A DNA stretch of 64,000 nucleotides from Bradyrhizobium yuanmingense. Its GTDB lineage: Bacteria > Pseudomonadota > Alphaproteobacteria > Rhizobiales > Xanthobacteraceae. The translations under genes and the position numbers were made by a program. The DNA lies in the NCBI RefSeq assembly GCF_029167105.1, contig NZ_JARFML010000001.1, forward strand, positions 62,001 to 126,000, written 5' to 3'. The notes beneath the pieces are model-generated. The model searched no databases, had not been told where the DNA came from, and was given only the letters and a program-made list of their open reading frames with translations. Position 1 is the stretch's first letter; each line of letters begins with the position of its first letter. This document shows, one piece after another, positions 8,175 through 16,563 of the stretch.

Positions 8175-10265
8175 ATGAATGTCGATCCCGGACGCCAGCT
8201 TCGCGCGATCGCAAGGATGACGGTGAGCATCCGCCTTGCGGTCTCCGCGCTGGTCCTCGCCGCGATCCTGCTGACCGCGGCGCTCTCCAGCCTGCTATGG
8301 TGGCGCACGGCGGAGGCGGCCAGCCGGCAGCTCGCCTCGACCATCAACGAGCAGATCGTCGCGGCGGTGCGCAAGGAGGTCTCGGCCATCGTCGACGAGG
8401 CGCGGGCCGCGCACACCGCGATCCGCACGCTATTCCTCCAGAACGTGCTCGACACCCGCGAGGCCGACAAGCGCGAATTCGTCTTCCTCTCGCAATTGCA
8501 ATCGCAGGCCACGATTTCCTGGGTCGCGTTCGGCTGGCCTGACGGCTCCTTCTTCGCCGCGCACAAGCTCGGCGATCGGCGCCTGGAGATGATGGAGATC
8601 TCGCTGACGGATCATCCGGGCGAGCGCCGCGTCGACGAATACGACGTGGTGCCCGGCGACATCGAGTTCGCCAACCGCCGCTTCGAGCCGACCGATTTCC
8701 GCGTCGCCGATCAGGCCTGGTTCAAGGCCGGCCTCGGCGCGGACGACCCGCAATGGTTCAGGGTGATGGACCACGCGACCGGCGAGCGGCCGTCGATCGC
8801 CTTCGCCGGCCCGATCGACGTCTACCAGGAGCGCCAAGGCGTGCTTGCCGTCATCATCGAATATACCAGGCTCGCGCGCTTCCTGTCGCAGCTGGAGGTC
8901 GGGCGCACCGGCACCGCCTTCATCGTCGACGGCAGCGGTGAGCTTGTCGCGGCGCCCGATAAGGACGCCGACGAGCTCCATCCGGCGCGTGGCGACACGG
9001 CGCTGCTGCCGCTGGCGCGCGCAGCGCTCGACCAGGCCGGGGACGCCGGCCGCAAGGAGGCGTGGCGAAGTCGGCTCATCTCGGGCGGCGCGGCCTATGA
9101 GGTTGCGCTGACGCCGCTGCCGTTTCCCGGCTGGTCGCTCGCGACCGTGATTCCCGAGGCCGAATTTCTCGGGCCGGTCGAGACGACATTGCACCGGCTC
9201 ATCCTCGGTCTCGCCGTCGGCGCCGTGCTCGCGGCGCTGGCCTCGGCGATGCTGGCGCGGTCCGTCATCGCCGCGCCGCTGTCGCGCGTCGTCGGCGAAC
9301 TGCGCCATGTCGAAGCCTTCGCGCTGGAGCAGGTCCGTCGCCATCCGTCGCGGCTGAAGGAGATCGCAAGCCTGTCGGGTGCGATCGCGGAGATGGCGGC
9401 CGGCCTGTCCGCATTCCGCAAGTTCATCCCGGCCGATCTCGTCCGTGGCCTGCTGCGCCAGGGCGTCGAGGCGAAGCCCGGCGGCAGCGTTCAGGAGCTC
9501 AGCGTGATGTTCATCGACATCGCCGGCTTCACCGGACTGTCGGAGCGGCTCGGCGATCGCGTCGTGCCGCTGCTGTCGCGCTATCTCGACCTCACCTCGG
9601 AGATCATCGTCGCCAATGGCGGCACCATCGACAAGTTTATCGGCGATGCCGTGATGGCGTTCTGGGGCGCGCCGCAGCCGCAAGGCGATCACGCCGCGCG
9701 ATGCTGCCGCGCCGCGCTCGCCTGCCGCCGGGCGATCGACGAATCGGGCCTCGTCGACGATCTCGGTCAGCCGCTCCAGATCCGCATTGGCATCAATTCC
9801 GGCCGCATGCTGGTCGGCAATATCGGTTCGGAGCTGCGGCTGAACTACACCGTGATCGGCGATGCCGTGAACGTCGCGAGCCGGCTCGAAGGCGCCAACA
9901 AATCCTACGGCACACAGATCCTGATCGGCGCGGCGACCGAACGTCTGGCGCGCGGTGCCGTCGTCGCGCGCGAGGTCGACAGCATCGCGGTCTACGGACG
10001 CGAGGAGGGACTCTCCGTTCACGAGCTGATCGGGATGGTGAACGAGATGGCGGTTGGCAGCATCGGCTGGATCGCCGACTACGAGCGCGGCCTCGCCGCC
10101 TATCGCGCCCGCCGCTTTGCCGATGCGCTGGCCGATTTCGAGGCGGTGCTGAAGCAGCGCGGCGACGATCGCCCGGCCGAGCTGATGCGTGACCGCTGCC
10201 GTCGGCTCGCTGCAGCTGCGCCCGACGTCAGCTGGCGGCCTGTGGCGGCATTGGCGTCGAAATAG
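8175..10265 (+). CDS. Membrane-bound class III adenylate/guanylate cyclase with periplasmic sensor domain
   Basis: The 696-residue protein has a transmembrane segment at about 16-43, a 290-residue extracytoplasmic region resembling a double Cache sensor (RVADQAWFKAGL, GTAFIVDGSGELVAAPD), a second transmembrane segment at about 335-365, and a HAMP-like linker. A class III cyclase domain follows from about residue 440: SVMFIDIAGFTG and KFIGDAVMAFWG give the two metal-binding Asp, and NYTVIGDAVNVASRLE gives the transition-state Asn/Arg. It should make cAMP (or cGMP) in response to a periplasmic signal. HutD follows after 57 bp. Confidence 0.92.
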   Translation: MNVDPGRQLRAIARMTVSIRLAVSALVLAAILLTAALSSLLWWRTAEAASRQLASTINEQIVAAVRKEVSAIVDEARAAHTAIRTLFLQNVLDTREADKREFVFLSQLQSQATISWVAFGWPDGSFFAAHKLGDRRLEMMEISLTDHPGERRVDEYDVVPGDIEFANRRFEPTDFRVADQAWFKAGLGADDPQWFRVMDHATGERPSIAFAGPIDVYQERQGVLAVIIEYTRLARFLSQLEVGRTGTAFIVDGSGELVAAPDKDADELHPARGDTALLPLARAALDQAGDAGRKEAWRSRLISGGAAYEVALTPLPFPGWSLATVIPEAEFLGPVETTLHRLILGLAVGAVLAALASAMLARSVIAAPLSRVVGELRHVEAFALEQVRRHPSRLKEIASLSGAIAEMAAGLSAFRKFIPADLVRGLLRQGVEAKPGGSVQELSVMFIDIAGFTGLSERLGDRVVPLLSRYLDLTSEIIVANGGTIDKFIGDAVMAFWGAPQPQGDHAARCCRAALACRRAIDESGLVDDLGQPLQIRIGINSGRMLVGNIGSELRLNYTVIGDAVNVASRLEGANKSYGTQILIGAATERLARGAVVAREVDSIAVYGREEGLSVHELIGMVNEMAVGSIGWIADYERGLAAYRARRFADALADFEAVLKQRGDDRPAELMRDRCRRLAAAAPDVSWRPVAALASK

Positions 10266-10322
10266 CGCTCTAACCGCGCTACAATCGGGTACAAGCCCCA
10301 ACGTCCCGGACGGCCGCTAAGC

Positions 10323-10907
10323 ATGAAAACGACGCTGTTCAATCCTGAAAACTACACCCGCTCGCCGTGGAAGAACGGCGGCGGCATCTTCACCGACATC
10401 GCCGATGCGCATCGGGCCGATGCGCCGCGCAAGGACTGGGACAGCCTGCTCTGGCGCTTCGCGTCGACGCCGATTCTTGCGCCCGGTCCCTTCTCCCATA
10501 TGCCCGGCATCGACCGCTTGCAGATGGTCGTCGAGGGCCGCGGGCTGGTGCTGAAGTCGCCGACGCAGGAATTCGACGAGCGTGAACCTTTTACGACGGT
10601 GCGTTTCACCGGCGAGGATCAGATCGTGACCGCGCTCGAGGCCGGTCCCGTCGAGGTCGTGAACCTCATGGCGCGGCGCGGTGCGGCGGAGATCGATCTC
10701 CTAGCGCTGAAGCAGCCCGGCGAATGGCACCTCGGCGCCGGCACGCATCTGGTCTACGCCCCGCGCGGCGAATGCCGCATCCGCCTCGACAATGAGGAAT
10801 TTGCGATTCCCCGCACCGGCACGCTGAAGCTGGAGCTGGCCGCGCCGTCGCAGCTTGCGCTCGTCGCGGGCCTGGCGGTGCTGGGGTCGATCCGGCTCTT
10901 GGTCTAG
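10323..10907 (+). CDS. HutD/Ves family cupin protein
   Basis: The 194 residues start MKTTLFNPENYTRSPWKNGGGIFTDIA and carry WRFASTPILAPGPFSHMPGIDRLQMVVEGRGLVL, the family signature of HutD, a bicupin linked to histidine-utilisation loci in pseudomonads and related to E. coli Ves. No hut genes are visible here, so the histidine link is not supported by context. It follows the cyclase gene by 57 bp and may be co-transcribed. Confidence 0.88.
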   Translation: MKTTLFNPENYTRSPWKNGGGIFTDIADAHRADAPRKDWDSLLWRFASTPILAPGPFSHMPGIDRLQMVVEGRGLVLKSPTQEFDEREPFTTVRFTGEDQIVTALEAGPVEVVNLMARRGAAEIDLLALKQPGEWHLGAGTHLVYAPRGECRIRLDNEEFAIPRTGTLKLELAAPSQLALVAGLAVLGSIRLLV

Positions 10908-11011
10908 AACCTCGGACCGATGCGCACAATCCATGCAACTGGCCAGGTTGACGCCGCCCGGCCGGCACACGATATCTGCTTCGCTAAAGATGCCAGCTCG
11001 AGGGGCAGGAT

Positions 11012-12217
11012 ATGAACGCGCCAGACACATACGCCCCAACGCAGGCCGACGGCGTCATCGACTGGCTGACCAACGGCACGCGCGACGAGCGCTACATCGA
11101 CGATATCTTCGCGCAGATGTGCATCCGCCTGCAGCAGGCGGGCATCCCACTCAAGCGGTCGACGCTTCACGTGATGATCCATCACCCGCAATGGCTGGGC
11201 GCCCGCATGATGTGGTCCGACGGCAAGCGCGAGGCGGAGATCACGCTGGCCGACTATGACGTTCGCGAGCGGTCCGAATATATCGGCAGCTCCGCCAACG
11301 AGATCCATGACGGCGCCGACGAGGTCCGCGAAAAGCTCGAACAGGATTCCTCGCTCGGTCGCAAACATGCCCTCTATGACGACATGCGGTCGCTGGGCAT
11401 GACCGACTATGTGGCCTGGCCGCTGCTGCACACGCTCGGCAAGCGCCACGTTGTGACCTTCGCCACTGATCGTCCCGGCGGTTTCGACGATGTCCACATC
11501 GCCGGCCTGAAGAAGCTGTTGCCGGTGTTGGCGCTGGTCAGCGAGATCCGCATCAAGAACCGCCTGGCGCGCACGCTGCTGGAGACCTATGTCGGCTCGC
11601 ATGCCGGCGAGCTGATCCTGGCCGGCGCCACAAGGCGCGGCACCGGCACGACGGTGCGGGCGGCGATCATGATCTGCGACCTCAGGGACTTCACCAAGAT
11701 CTCCGACAACTGGCCGCGCGACGACGTCATCGACCTGCTCAACGATTATTTCGACGCGATGTCGGAGCCGATCGCGCGGCACGGCGGCGAGATTCTGAAA
11801 TTCATCGGCGACGGGCTGCTCGCCATCTTCCCGCTTCAGCAGCCGAACGCCTGCGCCAATCTTCTGCACGCGGTGGCCGAGGCGAGGGGAGCCATGGCCG
11901 CGCTCAACGAGCGTAATGGCGCGACCGGCCGCGCGCCCCTGAACTACGGCATCGGCGTTCATGTCGGCGACGTCATGTACGGCAATATCGGATCGGCCCA
12001 GCGGCTGGATTTCACGGTGATCGGCCCTGCCGTCAACATGGCCTCCCGCCTGGAAGCGCTGACCAAGACGCTCGGCCGGAACGTGCTGTTGTCACGCGAT
12101 TTCGCCGAGCTTGTCGAGAAGGAGTTCGCGCTGGAGCATGTCGGCCGGCACGAGGTGCGCGGCTTCAACGCTCCGATCGAGCTGTATGCCTATCCGGCAC
12201 GCGCTATTTCCGGCTAG
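11012..12217 (+). CDS. Soluble class III adenylate/guanylate cyclase
   Basis: The 401-residue protein has no membrane segment. Residues 1-195 form an alpha/beta region that could be a GAF-like sensor, and the cyclase domain occupies about 205-390. It has IMICDLRDFTKIS (metal Asp near 222), ILKFIGDGLLAIF (second Asp), GIGVHVGDVMYGNIG and FTVIGPAVNMASRLEAL (catalytic Asn/Arg). All catalytic residues seem present. The SD-like AGGGGCAGG precedes the ATG. Its end overlaps the minus-strand secreted-protein gene by 14 bp (convergent). Confidence 0.9.
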   Translation: MNAPDTYAPTQADGVIDWLTNGTRDERYIDDIFAQMCIRLQQAGIPLKRSTLHVMIHHPQWLGARMMWSDGKREAEITLADYDVRERSEYIGSSANEIHDGADEVREKLEQDSSLGRKHALYDDMRSLGMTDYVAWPLLHTLGKRHVVTFATDRPGGFDDVHIAGLKKLLPVLALVSEIRIKNRLARTLLETYVGSHAGELILAGATRRGTGTTVRAAIMICDLRDFTKISDNWPRDDVIDLLNDYFDAMSEPIARHGGEILKFIGDGLLAIFPLQQPNACANLLHAVAEARGAMAALNERNGATGRAPLNYGIGVHVGDVMYGNIGSAQRLDFTVIGPAVNMASRLEALTKTLGRNVLLSRDFAELVEKEFALEHVGRHEVRGFNAPIELYAYPARAISG

Positions 12218-12497
12218 TTCCGGGGGCGTTCGGCAGGGCCTGCTGGCCGCCCTGGGTCTGCCTGGCCGGATCGTTGTCGCCCGGCCTCATGGTTGACGAC
12301 TTCGCCGGTGCACTGGCGCCGCCGCTGTTGGCGTCCGATGACGTATTGAGGCTGGAGGCGCCCGCGCCGGTGGTGCCGCCGGTGCCGGTCGAGTTGATGC
12401 CGGAGCCCGTCCGCGACGGTCCCGCGCCGCTTTGCGCGAAGGCGGAAGGAGACGAGGCGAGCGCCGCGATGAGCCCTGCTATGACGAGTGCTTTCAT
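12204..12497 (-). CDS. Small secreted Gly/Ser/Thr-rich protein, unknown function
   Basis: The 97-residue product begins with a clear signal peptide (MKALVIAGLIAALASSPSAFA, cleavage after AFA) and continues with a low-complexity Gly/Ser/Thr/Asn segment ending QALPNAPGTSRK. Small exported proteins of this style are common in Bradyrhizobium, with no known role. It is convergent with the cyclase gene and starts next to a palindromic repeat. It could be a shadow frame, but the signal peptide argues for a real gene. Confidence 0.7.
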   Translation of the reverse strand: MKALVIAGLIAALASSPSAFAQSGAGPSRTGSGINSTGTGGTTGAGASSLNTSSDANSGGASAPAKSSTMRPGDNDPARQTQGGQQALPNAPGTSRK

Positions 12498-12861
12498 GTC
12501 CGCTCCTGTGCTCGGCCTAGTGCATGATCCGGAAAAGTGCGCAGCGGTTTTCCGAAAAGATCATGCTCAAACAATAACCTAGAGCGCGATGACGGTTCAT
12601 CCTAATCGCATCGCGCTCTAGGCGGCCCCGGCCCGGCATCCGGGGGCGGGGCTTGAGCCGAGGCCGCCATTTGCCGGAATGGTGAGACGCCGGCCAAAGG
12701 CCAATGCGCGGGAACGCGTGGTCGTTCCAAATTCGATGGCGCGGCCGCAAATCCGCTGAACTAGAGCATGATCCGGAAAAGTGTGAAGCGGTTTTCCGAA
12801 AGGATCATGCTCAAACAAAGACCTAAAGCGCGATGACGATTCATCCAAATCTCATCGCGCT
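12498..12861. other. Repeat-bearing intergenic region without genes
   Basis: Two copies of the same palindromic element (12518-12621 and 12762-12865) fill most of this stretch, separated by about 140 bases in which I see no gene. Confidence 0.6.
12518..12621. repeat. Palindromic intergenic repeat, copy 1
   Basis: The element contains two linked hairpins: gcatgatccggaaaa pairs with ttttccgaaaagatcatgc, then tagagcgcgatga pairs with catcgcgctcta. The same two-part element recurs at 12762-12865 with about 90% identity. It resembles a frequent Bradyrhizobium/Rhodopseudomonas intergenic repeat. Confidence 0.88.
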
Positions 12862-12865
12862 TTAG
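12762..12865. repeat. Palindromic intergenic repeat, copy 2
   Basis: Second copy, in the same orientation and built from the same hairpins (gcatgatccggaaaa, then aaagcgcgatga / catcgcgcttt). Its last bases supply the TAA stop codon of the minus-strand gene 12862-13041. Confidence 0.88.
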
Positions 12866-13041
12866 GCTGACCAGCGGTCCTGCTCTTCCTGGTGGGCGTG
12901 CTCGTTCAGCCGGTCGGCGATCTCGTCCGCAATCTGCTCAGTCTTCGCCGTGCCCACCGGCTCGCCCTTGTGTGTCTTCAGCTTGTCCTTGTCGGCTTCG
13001 ATCGGAAAGTCGTCGGGTGTCAGTCCGGTCGTCTTGTTCAT
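12862..13041 (-). CDS. Small acidic/hydrophilic conserved protein, unknown function
   Basis: The frame is open further upstream, but the protein-like part is the 59 residues from the ATG at 13041: MNKTTGLTPDDFPIEADKDKLKTHKGEPVGTAKTEQIADEIADRLNEHAHQEEQDRWSA. The composition is charged with helix-forming stretches and no membrane segment, like many stress-associated small proteins of rhizobia. The stop codon falls inside a repeat element, so the C-terminus may have been set by insertion of that element. Confidence 0.7.
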   Translation of the reverse strand: MNKTTGLTPDDFPIEADKDKLKTHKGEPVGTAKTEQIADEIADRLNEHAHQEEQDRWSA

Positions 13042-13127
13042 GGTGCGCCTCACTGTCTCCAGTTGGGGAAAACACACGTGAAGGGTCGATCGTTGCGACG
13101 AAGATGAAGCCGCTGGACCAGGCGGCG

Positions 13128-13334
13128 TCAGGCGCCGCCGACCGCCCGCGTGATGGTGCCGCTCCCGCCGCAGGTGGCGCAAGGCGCGCCGTCGATGCGT
13201 CCCTTGCCGTGACAATCGGGACAGACGTCGTCGCCGGTGCCCTTGGTTCCAGGCGGGGCTTCGTCACCGGGATTGAGCGCTGTTTGCGTCGGAATCTTTG
13301 CGTCTTGCGCGTGGGCAGCTTTGGTCTTGGTCAT
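13128..13334 (-). CDS. Small zinc-ribbon protein (DnaJ-type CxxCxGxG)
   Basis: The 68-residue product ends in CPDCHGKGRIDGAPCATCGGSGTI, two CxxCxGxG half-sites like those of the DnaJ central domain, which bind one Zn ion. The N-terminal half is hydrophilic. Free-standing small proteins with this motif are common in rhizobia, but their partner is unknown. It lies 86 bp upstream of the small gene 12862-13041 on the same strand. Confidence 0.8.
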   Translation of the reverse strand: MTKTKAAHAQDAKIPTQTALNPGDEAPPGTKGTGDDVCPDCHGKGRIDGAPCATCGGSGTITRAVGGA

Positions 13335-13488
13335 CGGCGCCTCCTCGACAACGCCGCAACGCGCCTTGCCGCAGAAAGTGCCAATCGGCGGGGATCGAGA
13401 ACCGCGCGCGAGCGCCTATTGCCGATGCGGAACTCTCCGAATAGGCTTCTTCACATCGCCCAACGGTCCTTCCATCGGCCGCGCCTTC

Positions 13489-14286
13489 ATGCCCAAATTC
13501 CTCCGCATCGGTGTCCATCAGTCGAACGTTTCTGGATACACCTCGAAGGCGTGGTGCGTCAGGCGGGTCGGTTCGGCGGTCTTCCTGAAATGGGGTGCGG
13601 TGGAGGTGCATGGCACCGGAGCCGCGCGCAAGGTCTATTGGTCGCGCCTGCCGCAGGAGAAGACCGTTCGTTGCGGCACCGCGCAGCGCGCGCAGGACTA
13701 CACCAAAGCCGCGATCGCGCGGCGCCGCAGCCATCGCTATGAGCCGCTGACCGGCACGATCGCGAACCGGCGGCCGTCGGCCGCACGCGGGGCCGAGCTC
13801 AAGCAGGCGCTCGCCACCATCCTGATCGTCGACATCGTCGGCTCCACCGCGAAGGCGGCCAAGCTCGGCGATGCGCGCTGGACCAAGGTCATGGGCCATT
13901 ACTACGCGGCGGTGCGCAAGGAGCTGAAGACGTGCGGCGGCAAGGAGGTCGTGACCACCGGCGACGGTGTTCTGGCAACCTTCAAGAAGCCTGCCGCCGG
14001 CATCGCCTGCGCCACGTCGATCCAGAAAGCCGTGCGCACGCTCGGCCTCGAAATCCGCGTGGGCCTGCACGCCGGCGAATACACCATCAGCGGCGGCGAG
14101 ATGGTCGGCCTTGCTTTCCACATCGGCACCCGCATCGCCGCGAAAGCGCGCGCCGGCGAGGTCTTGGTATCGAGCGCGGTGAAGGAGCTGATGACGGCGC
14201 AGGCGGCGATCGCACTGCGGGATCACGGCGTGCACCGGCTGAAGGGCGTCCCGGAGCGGTGGCGGCTGTGGCGGGTGGAGGGGTGA
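13489..14286 (+). CDS. Class III cyclase domain protein with N-terminal WGR-like domain
   Basis: An upstream-extended frame exists (from 13237) but it lies antisense to the zinc-ribbon gene, so I start at the ATG at 13489 (265 residues). Residues 1-90 (YTSKAWCVRRVGSAVFLKWGAVEVHGTGAARKVYW) resemble a WGR-type domain. Residues 105-262 are a minimal cyclase domain: ATILIVDIVGSTAKAAKLGD (Asp near 115), VVTTGDGVLATF, IRVGLHAGEY and VGLAFHIGTRIAAKA. The second substrate-specifying positions differ from the two cyclases upstream, so the product nucleotide is unclear. Confidence 0.8.
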   Translation: MPKFLRIGVHQSNVSGYTSKAWCVRRVGSAVFLKWGAVEVHGTGAARKVYWSRLPQEKTVRCGTAQRAQDYTKAAIARRRSHRYEPLTGTIANRRPSAARGAELKQALATILIVDIVGSTAKAAKLGDARWTKVMGHYYAAVRKELKTCGGKEVVTTGDGVLATFKKPAAGIACATSIQKAVRTLGLEIRVGLHAGEYTISGGEMVGLAFHIGTRIAAKARAGEVLVSSAVKELMTAQAAIALRDHGVHRLKGVPERWRLWRVEG

Positions 14287-14504
14287 CGGGACTGGACGGC
14301 CCTTGCGAGGCTGCGCCCAGATGGAAGGCTCCGGCTATTCAAGTTTCCAAACAAGCGTTTCGCGCCATTTCGGGCCGGATTGAGCCGATCGGCGGTTGCG
14401 GTCGGCCGTCGGATGTCCCGCGCTTTTCTGTTCCATGCCATGTCGGAACCTAGGCCCGCCGTTCGTCTTGAATCCAAGCCGCCTCGAACCGGAGTTCTGC
14501 GTAC

Positions 14505-15446
14505 ATGGCCCCGCGCGCCAATTGGAAAGGCTTCCTGAGACTGTCCCTCGTCACCTGTCCCGTGGCGCTCTATCCGGCGACGTCCGAGAGCGAGAAGATC
14601 TCGTTCAACCAGCTCAACCGGCAGACCGGCCACCGCATCAAATACGTGAAAGTCGATGCGGAGACGGGCGACGAGGTGCCGAACGAGGACATCGTCAAGG
14701 GCTACGAGCTCGAGAAGGGGCAGTACATCGAGGTATCCAAGGAAGAGCTCGAGGAGATAGCGCTGGAGTCAACGCGCGCCATCGAGATCGACGAGTTCGT
14801 CGACAAATCGGACATCGACCCGCGCTATCTGATCCGCCCCTATTACATCCGGCCCGACGGCAAGGTCGGCCACGACGCCTTCGCGGTGATTCGCGAGACC
14901 ATTCGCGAGATGAACAAGGTCGCGATCGGGCGCGTGGTGCTGACCAACCGCGAGCACATCATCGCGCTGGAGCCGATGGACAAGGGCCTCGTCGGCACCC
15001 TCCTGCGCTACCCCTACGAGGTGCGCAGCGAGGAGGAATATTTCGACGACATCCAGGACGTGAAAGTCACCAAGGACATGCTCGATCTCGCCAGGCACAT
15101 CGTCAACCAGAAGGCCGGACGCTTCGCGCCCGAAAAGTTCGAGGACCATTACGAGACCGCGCTGATCGACCTGATCAACGAAAAGCGCGCCGGCAAGGTG
15201 ATCCGGCCGAAGGAGCGCCCGAAGGGCGAGAACGTCGTCGACCTCATGGAGGCGCTGCGGCGGAGCGTCGGCAAGGAAGCCGGGAAGCAGGCTGCGCCCG
15301 CGAAGGCGGACAAGCCGGCGAAGAAGCCGAGGAAGGCGGCGGCTGGCCAGAAGGAGATGCTGATGCCGATCGCCGGCAAGAAGGCGGCCGCCAAGGAGAC
15401 GTCCGCGAAGAAGCAGGCCTCAGGAGCGCGGCGGAAATCGGCATGA
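14505..15446 (+). CDS. ku: Non-homologous end-joining protein Ku
   Basis: The 313-residue protein starts MAPRANWKGFLRLSLVTCPVALYPATSESEKISFNQLNR and has GHRIKYVKVDAETGDEV and GYELEKGQYI, the bacterial Ku core that forms a DNA-end-binding ring. It recruits LigD in two-component NHEJ. After about residue 262 it has a Lys/Ala-rich tail, typical of bacterial Ku and important for DNA binding and threading. No ligD is seen in the window. The gene is preceded by about 220 bp of non-coding DNA. Confidence 0.97.
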   Translation: MAPRANWKGFLRLSLVTCPVALYPATSESEKISFNQLNRQTGHRIKYVKVDAETGDEVPNEDIVKGYELEKGQYIEVSKEELEEIALESTRAIEIDEFVDKSDIDPRYLIRPYYIRPDGKVGHDAFAVIRETIREMNKVAIGRVVLTNREHIIALEPMDKGLVGTLLRYPYEVRSEEEYFDDIQDVKVTKDMLDLARHIVNQKAGRFAPEKFEDHYETALIDLINEKRAGKVIRPKERPKGENVVDLMEALRRSVGKEAGKQAAPAKADKPAKKPRKAAAGQKEMLMPIAGKKAAAKETSAKKQASGARRKSA

Positions 15447-15498
15447 AGCATCCGGTGACGCCGGACGGACGCTACTGCGAAGCTCCTTGCCGCAGGCC

Positions 15499-15768
15499 TC
15501 ATAGCCTCTCGTCAGGACACTCCGGACACGTATCGCCGATCGAATCGAGCACATCGTTGAGCTGCGCGACGGCCTGATCGGCGGAGACGCCGTCCGGTGG
15601 ATGTTGCCGCGCAAGCTCGACCGCGCGATAGCGCGCGTGCGGGTCGGCACGATCCCTGGTCCAGCCGTGCTCCTCGCATTCGCAGATCGCGCCGGCCTCC
15701 TGCAGCACGTGGATGGCCCATCCGCGCAGCGTGCGGATCGCCGGCCGTCTTTCCCTCGTCATCAGCAT
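15499..15768 (-). CDS. Conserved hypothetical protein with cysteine pairs
   Basis: The 89-residue protein (MLMTRERRPAIRTLRGWAIHVLQEAGAICECEEHGW...) has ICECEEHGW near the N-terminus and DTCPECPDE near the C-terminus, a pattern that could bind a metal ion. It ends convergent to ku. A GAGGAG ribosome site precedes the ATG. It is a recurring small protein in Bradyrhizobium, as far as I recall, but no function is known to me. Confidence 0.72.
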   Translation of the reverse strand: MLMTRERRPAIRTLRGWAIHVLQEAGAICECEEHGWTRDRADPHARYRAVELARQHPPDGVSADQAVAQLNDVLDSIGDTCPECPDERL

Positions 15769-16068
15769 GAGAACCGCTCCTCGCCGGAACGAATCCGTCC
15801 GCTCGCCCGCTCGTTCCCGGCGGTTAGCACGGAGCAGGGATTCGCAAACGGCAGGGCTGGGGCTTGTCCACGTGTTCCGGCGGGCTGTGGAGAAGGCAAG
15901 ATGTGGGGGCGGCGTCTTCTTTCAGGCGGGGGCGAGGATGCGGTGCATTCCGGTAGTGGTGCAACCAGTTCACGCCGATCGGCAAGGCAATCGCAATTCA
16001 CTCCAGCACTGTCACCGTGATTTCGGTGCCAGGTTATCAGAAGGCCCGCAGGCGGACGCGGCGGATAG
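15769..16068. other. Non-coding spacer between two minus-strand genes
   Basis: No gene is supported in these 300 bases. They contain an inverted repeat, GGAACGA (15786-15792) and TCGTTCC (15811-15817), upstream of the small gene on the minus strand, and the phrase gcactgtcaccgt (16006-16018) shared with 18278-18290. Confidence 0.5.
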
Positions 16069-16554
16069 TCAGAGCCAGCGGCGAACCTTGGCCTTGTAGC
16101 GGCGGTAGTCGTCGCCGAACTTTGCTTCCAGATAGCGCTCCTCGCGGGCGATCACCTGCGTCTGAATCGCGACCAGCACCAACGGCAGCAAGGCGAGGGC
16201 GATCGGCCCGTCGAAGCCGATCGCAAGGCCGGCATAGACAAGCGCCATGCCGAGATACATGGGATTGCGGGTCAACCGATAGGGACCGGTCGTTGCGATG
16301 AGGGTCGTCGGCTGCGACGGCGGAACGTTGGTGCCGAGCCGCCAGAACAGCCCCGCCGCCGCAAGCATCATCGCCGCGCCGGCAACGAACAGCAGCGCGC
16401 CCGTCGCGACCAGCAACCGCCAGTCGATGCCGAACGAGCGGAGGGGGACGAACCGCTCCGTCGCCAGCCCCAACAGCAGCGCTCCCAGATAGATGAAGGG
16501 TGGAGGGAAGCGCACACCCGCGCTGTCGGGTTCGACGGCCATGCTCGTCCCCAA
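16069..16554 (-). CDS. Isoprenylcysteine methyltransferase-like integral membrane methyltransferase
   Basis: The 161-residue protein has about four membrane segments (IYLGALLLGLATE, LLVATGALLFVAGAAMMLAAAGLF, GPIALALLPLVLVAIQTQVI) and the ICMT/PEMT motifs GPYRLTRNPMYLGM and EERYLEAKFGDDYRRYKAKVRRWL, which bind SAM and the substrate in this class of membrane methyltransferases. Bacterial members methylate lipids or unknown thiols. It follows the flavoprotein gene on the same strand by 9 bp, suggesting co-transcription with it. Confidence 0.88.
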   Translation of the reverse strand: MGTSMAVEPDSAGVRFPPPFIYLGALLLGLATERFVPLRSFGIDWRLLVATGALLFVAGAAMMLAAAGLFWRLGTNVPPSQPTTLIATTGPYRLTRNPMYLGMALVYAGLAIGFDGPIALALLPLVLVAIQTQVIAREERYLEAKFGDDYRRYKAKVRRWL

Positions 16555-16563
16555 TCCGTGCTC

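Noticed and set aside
8430..10301. Minus-strand frame of 623 codons opposite the first cyclase
   Set aside because: Arg/Asp-rich shadow frame; all cyclase and Cache motifs are on the plus strand.
15786..15817. EcfG-type stress promoter (GGAAC...CGTT) upstream of the 15499-15768 gene
   Set aside because: Spacing between the two boxes is 21 bases on both strands, not the 16-17 expected; it is better described as an inverted repeat.
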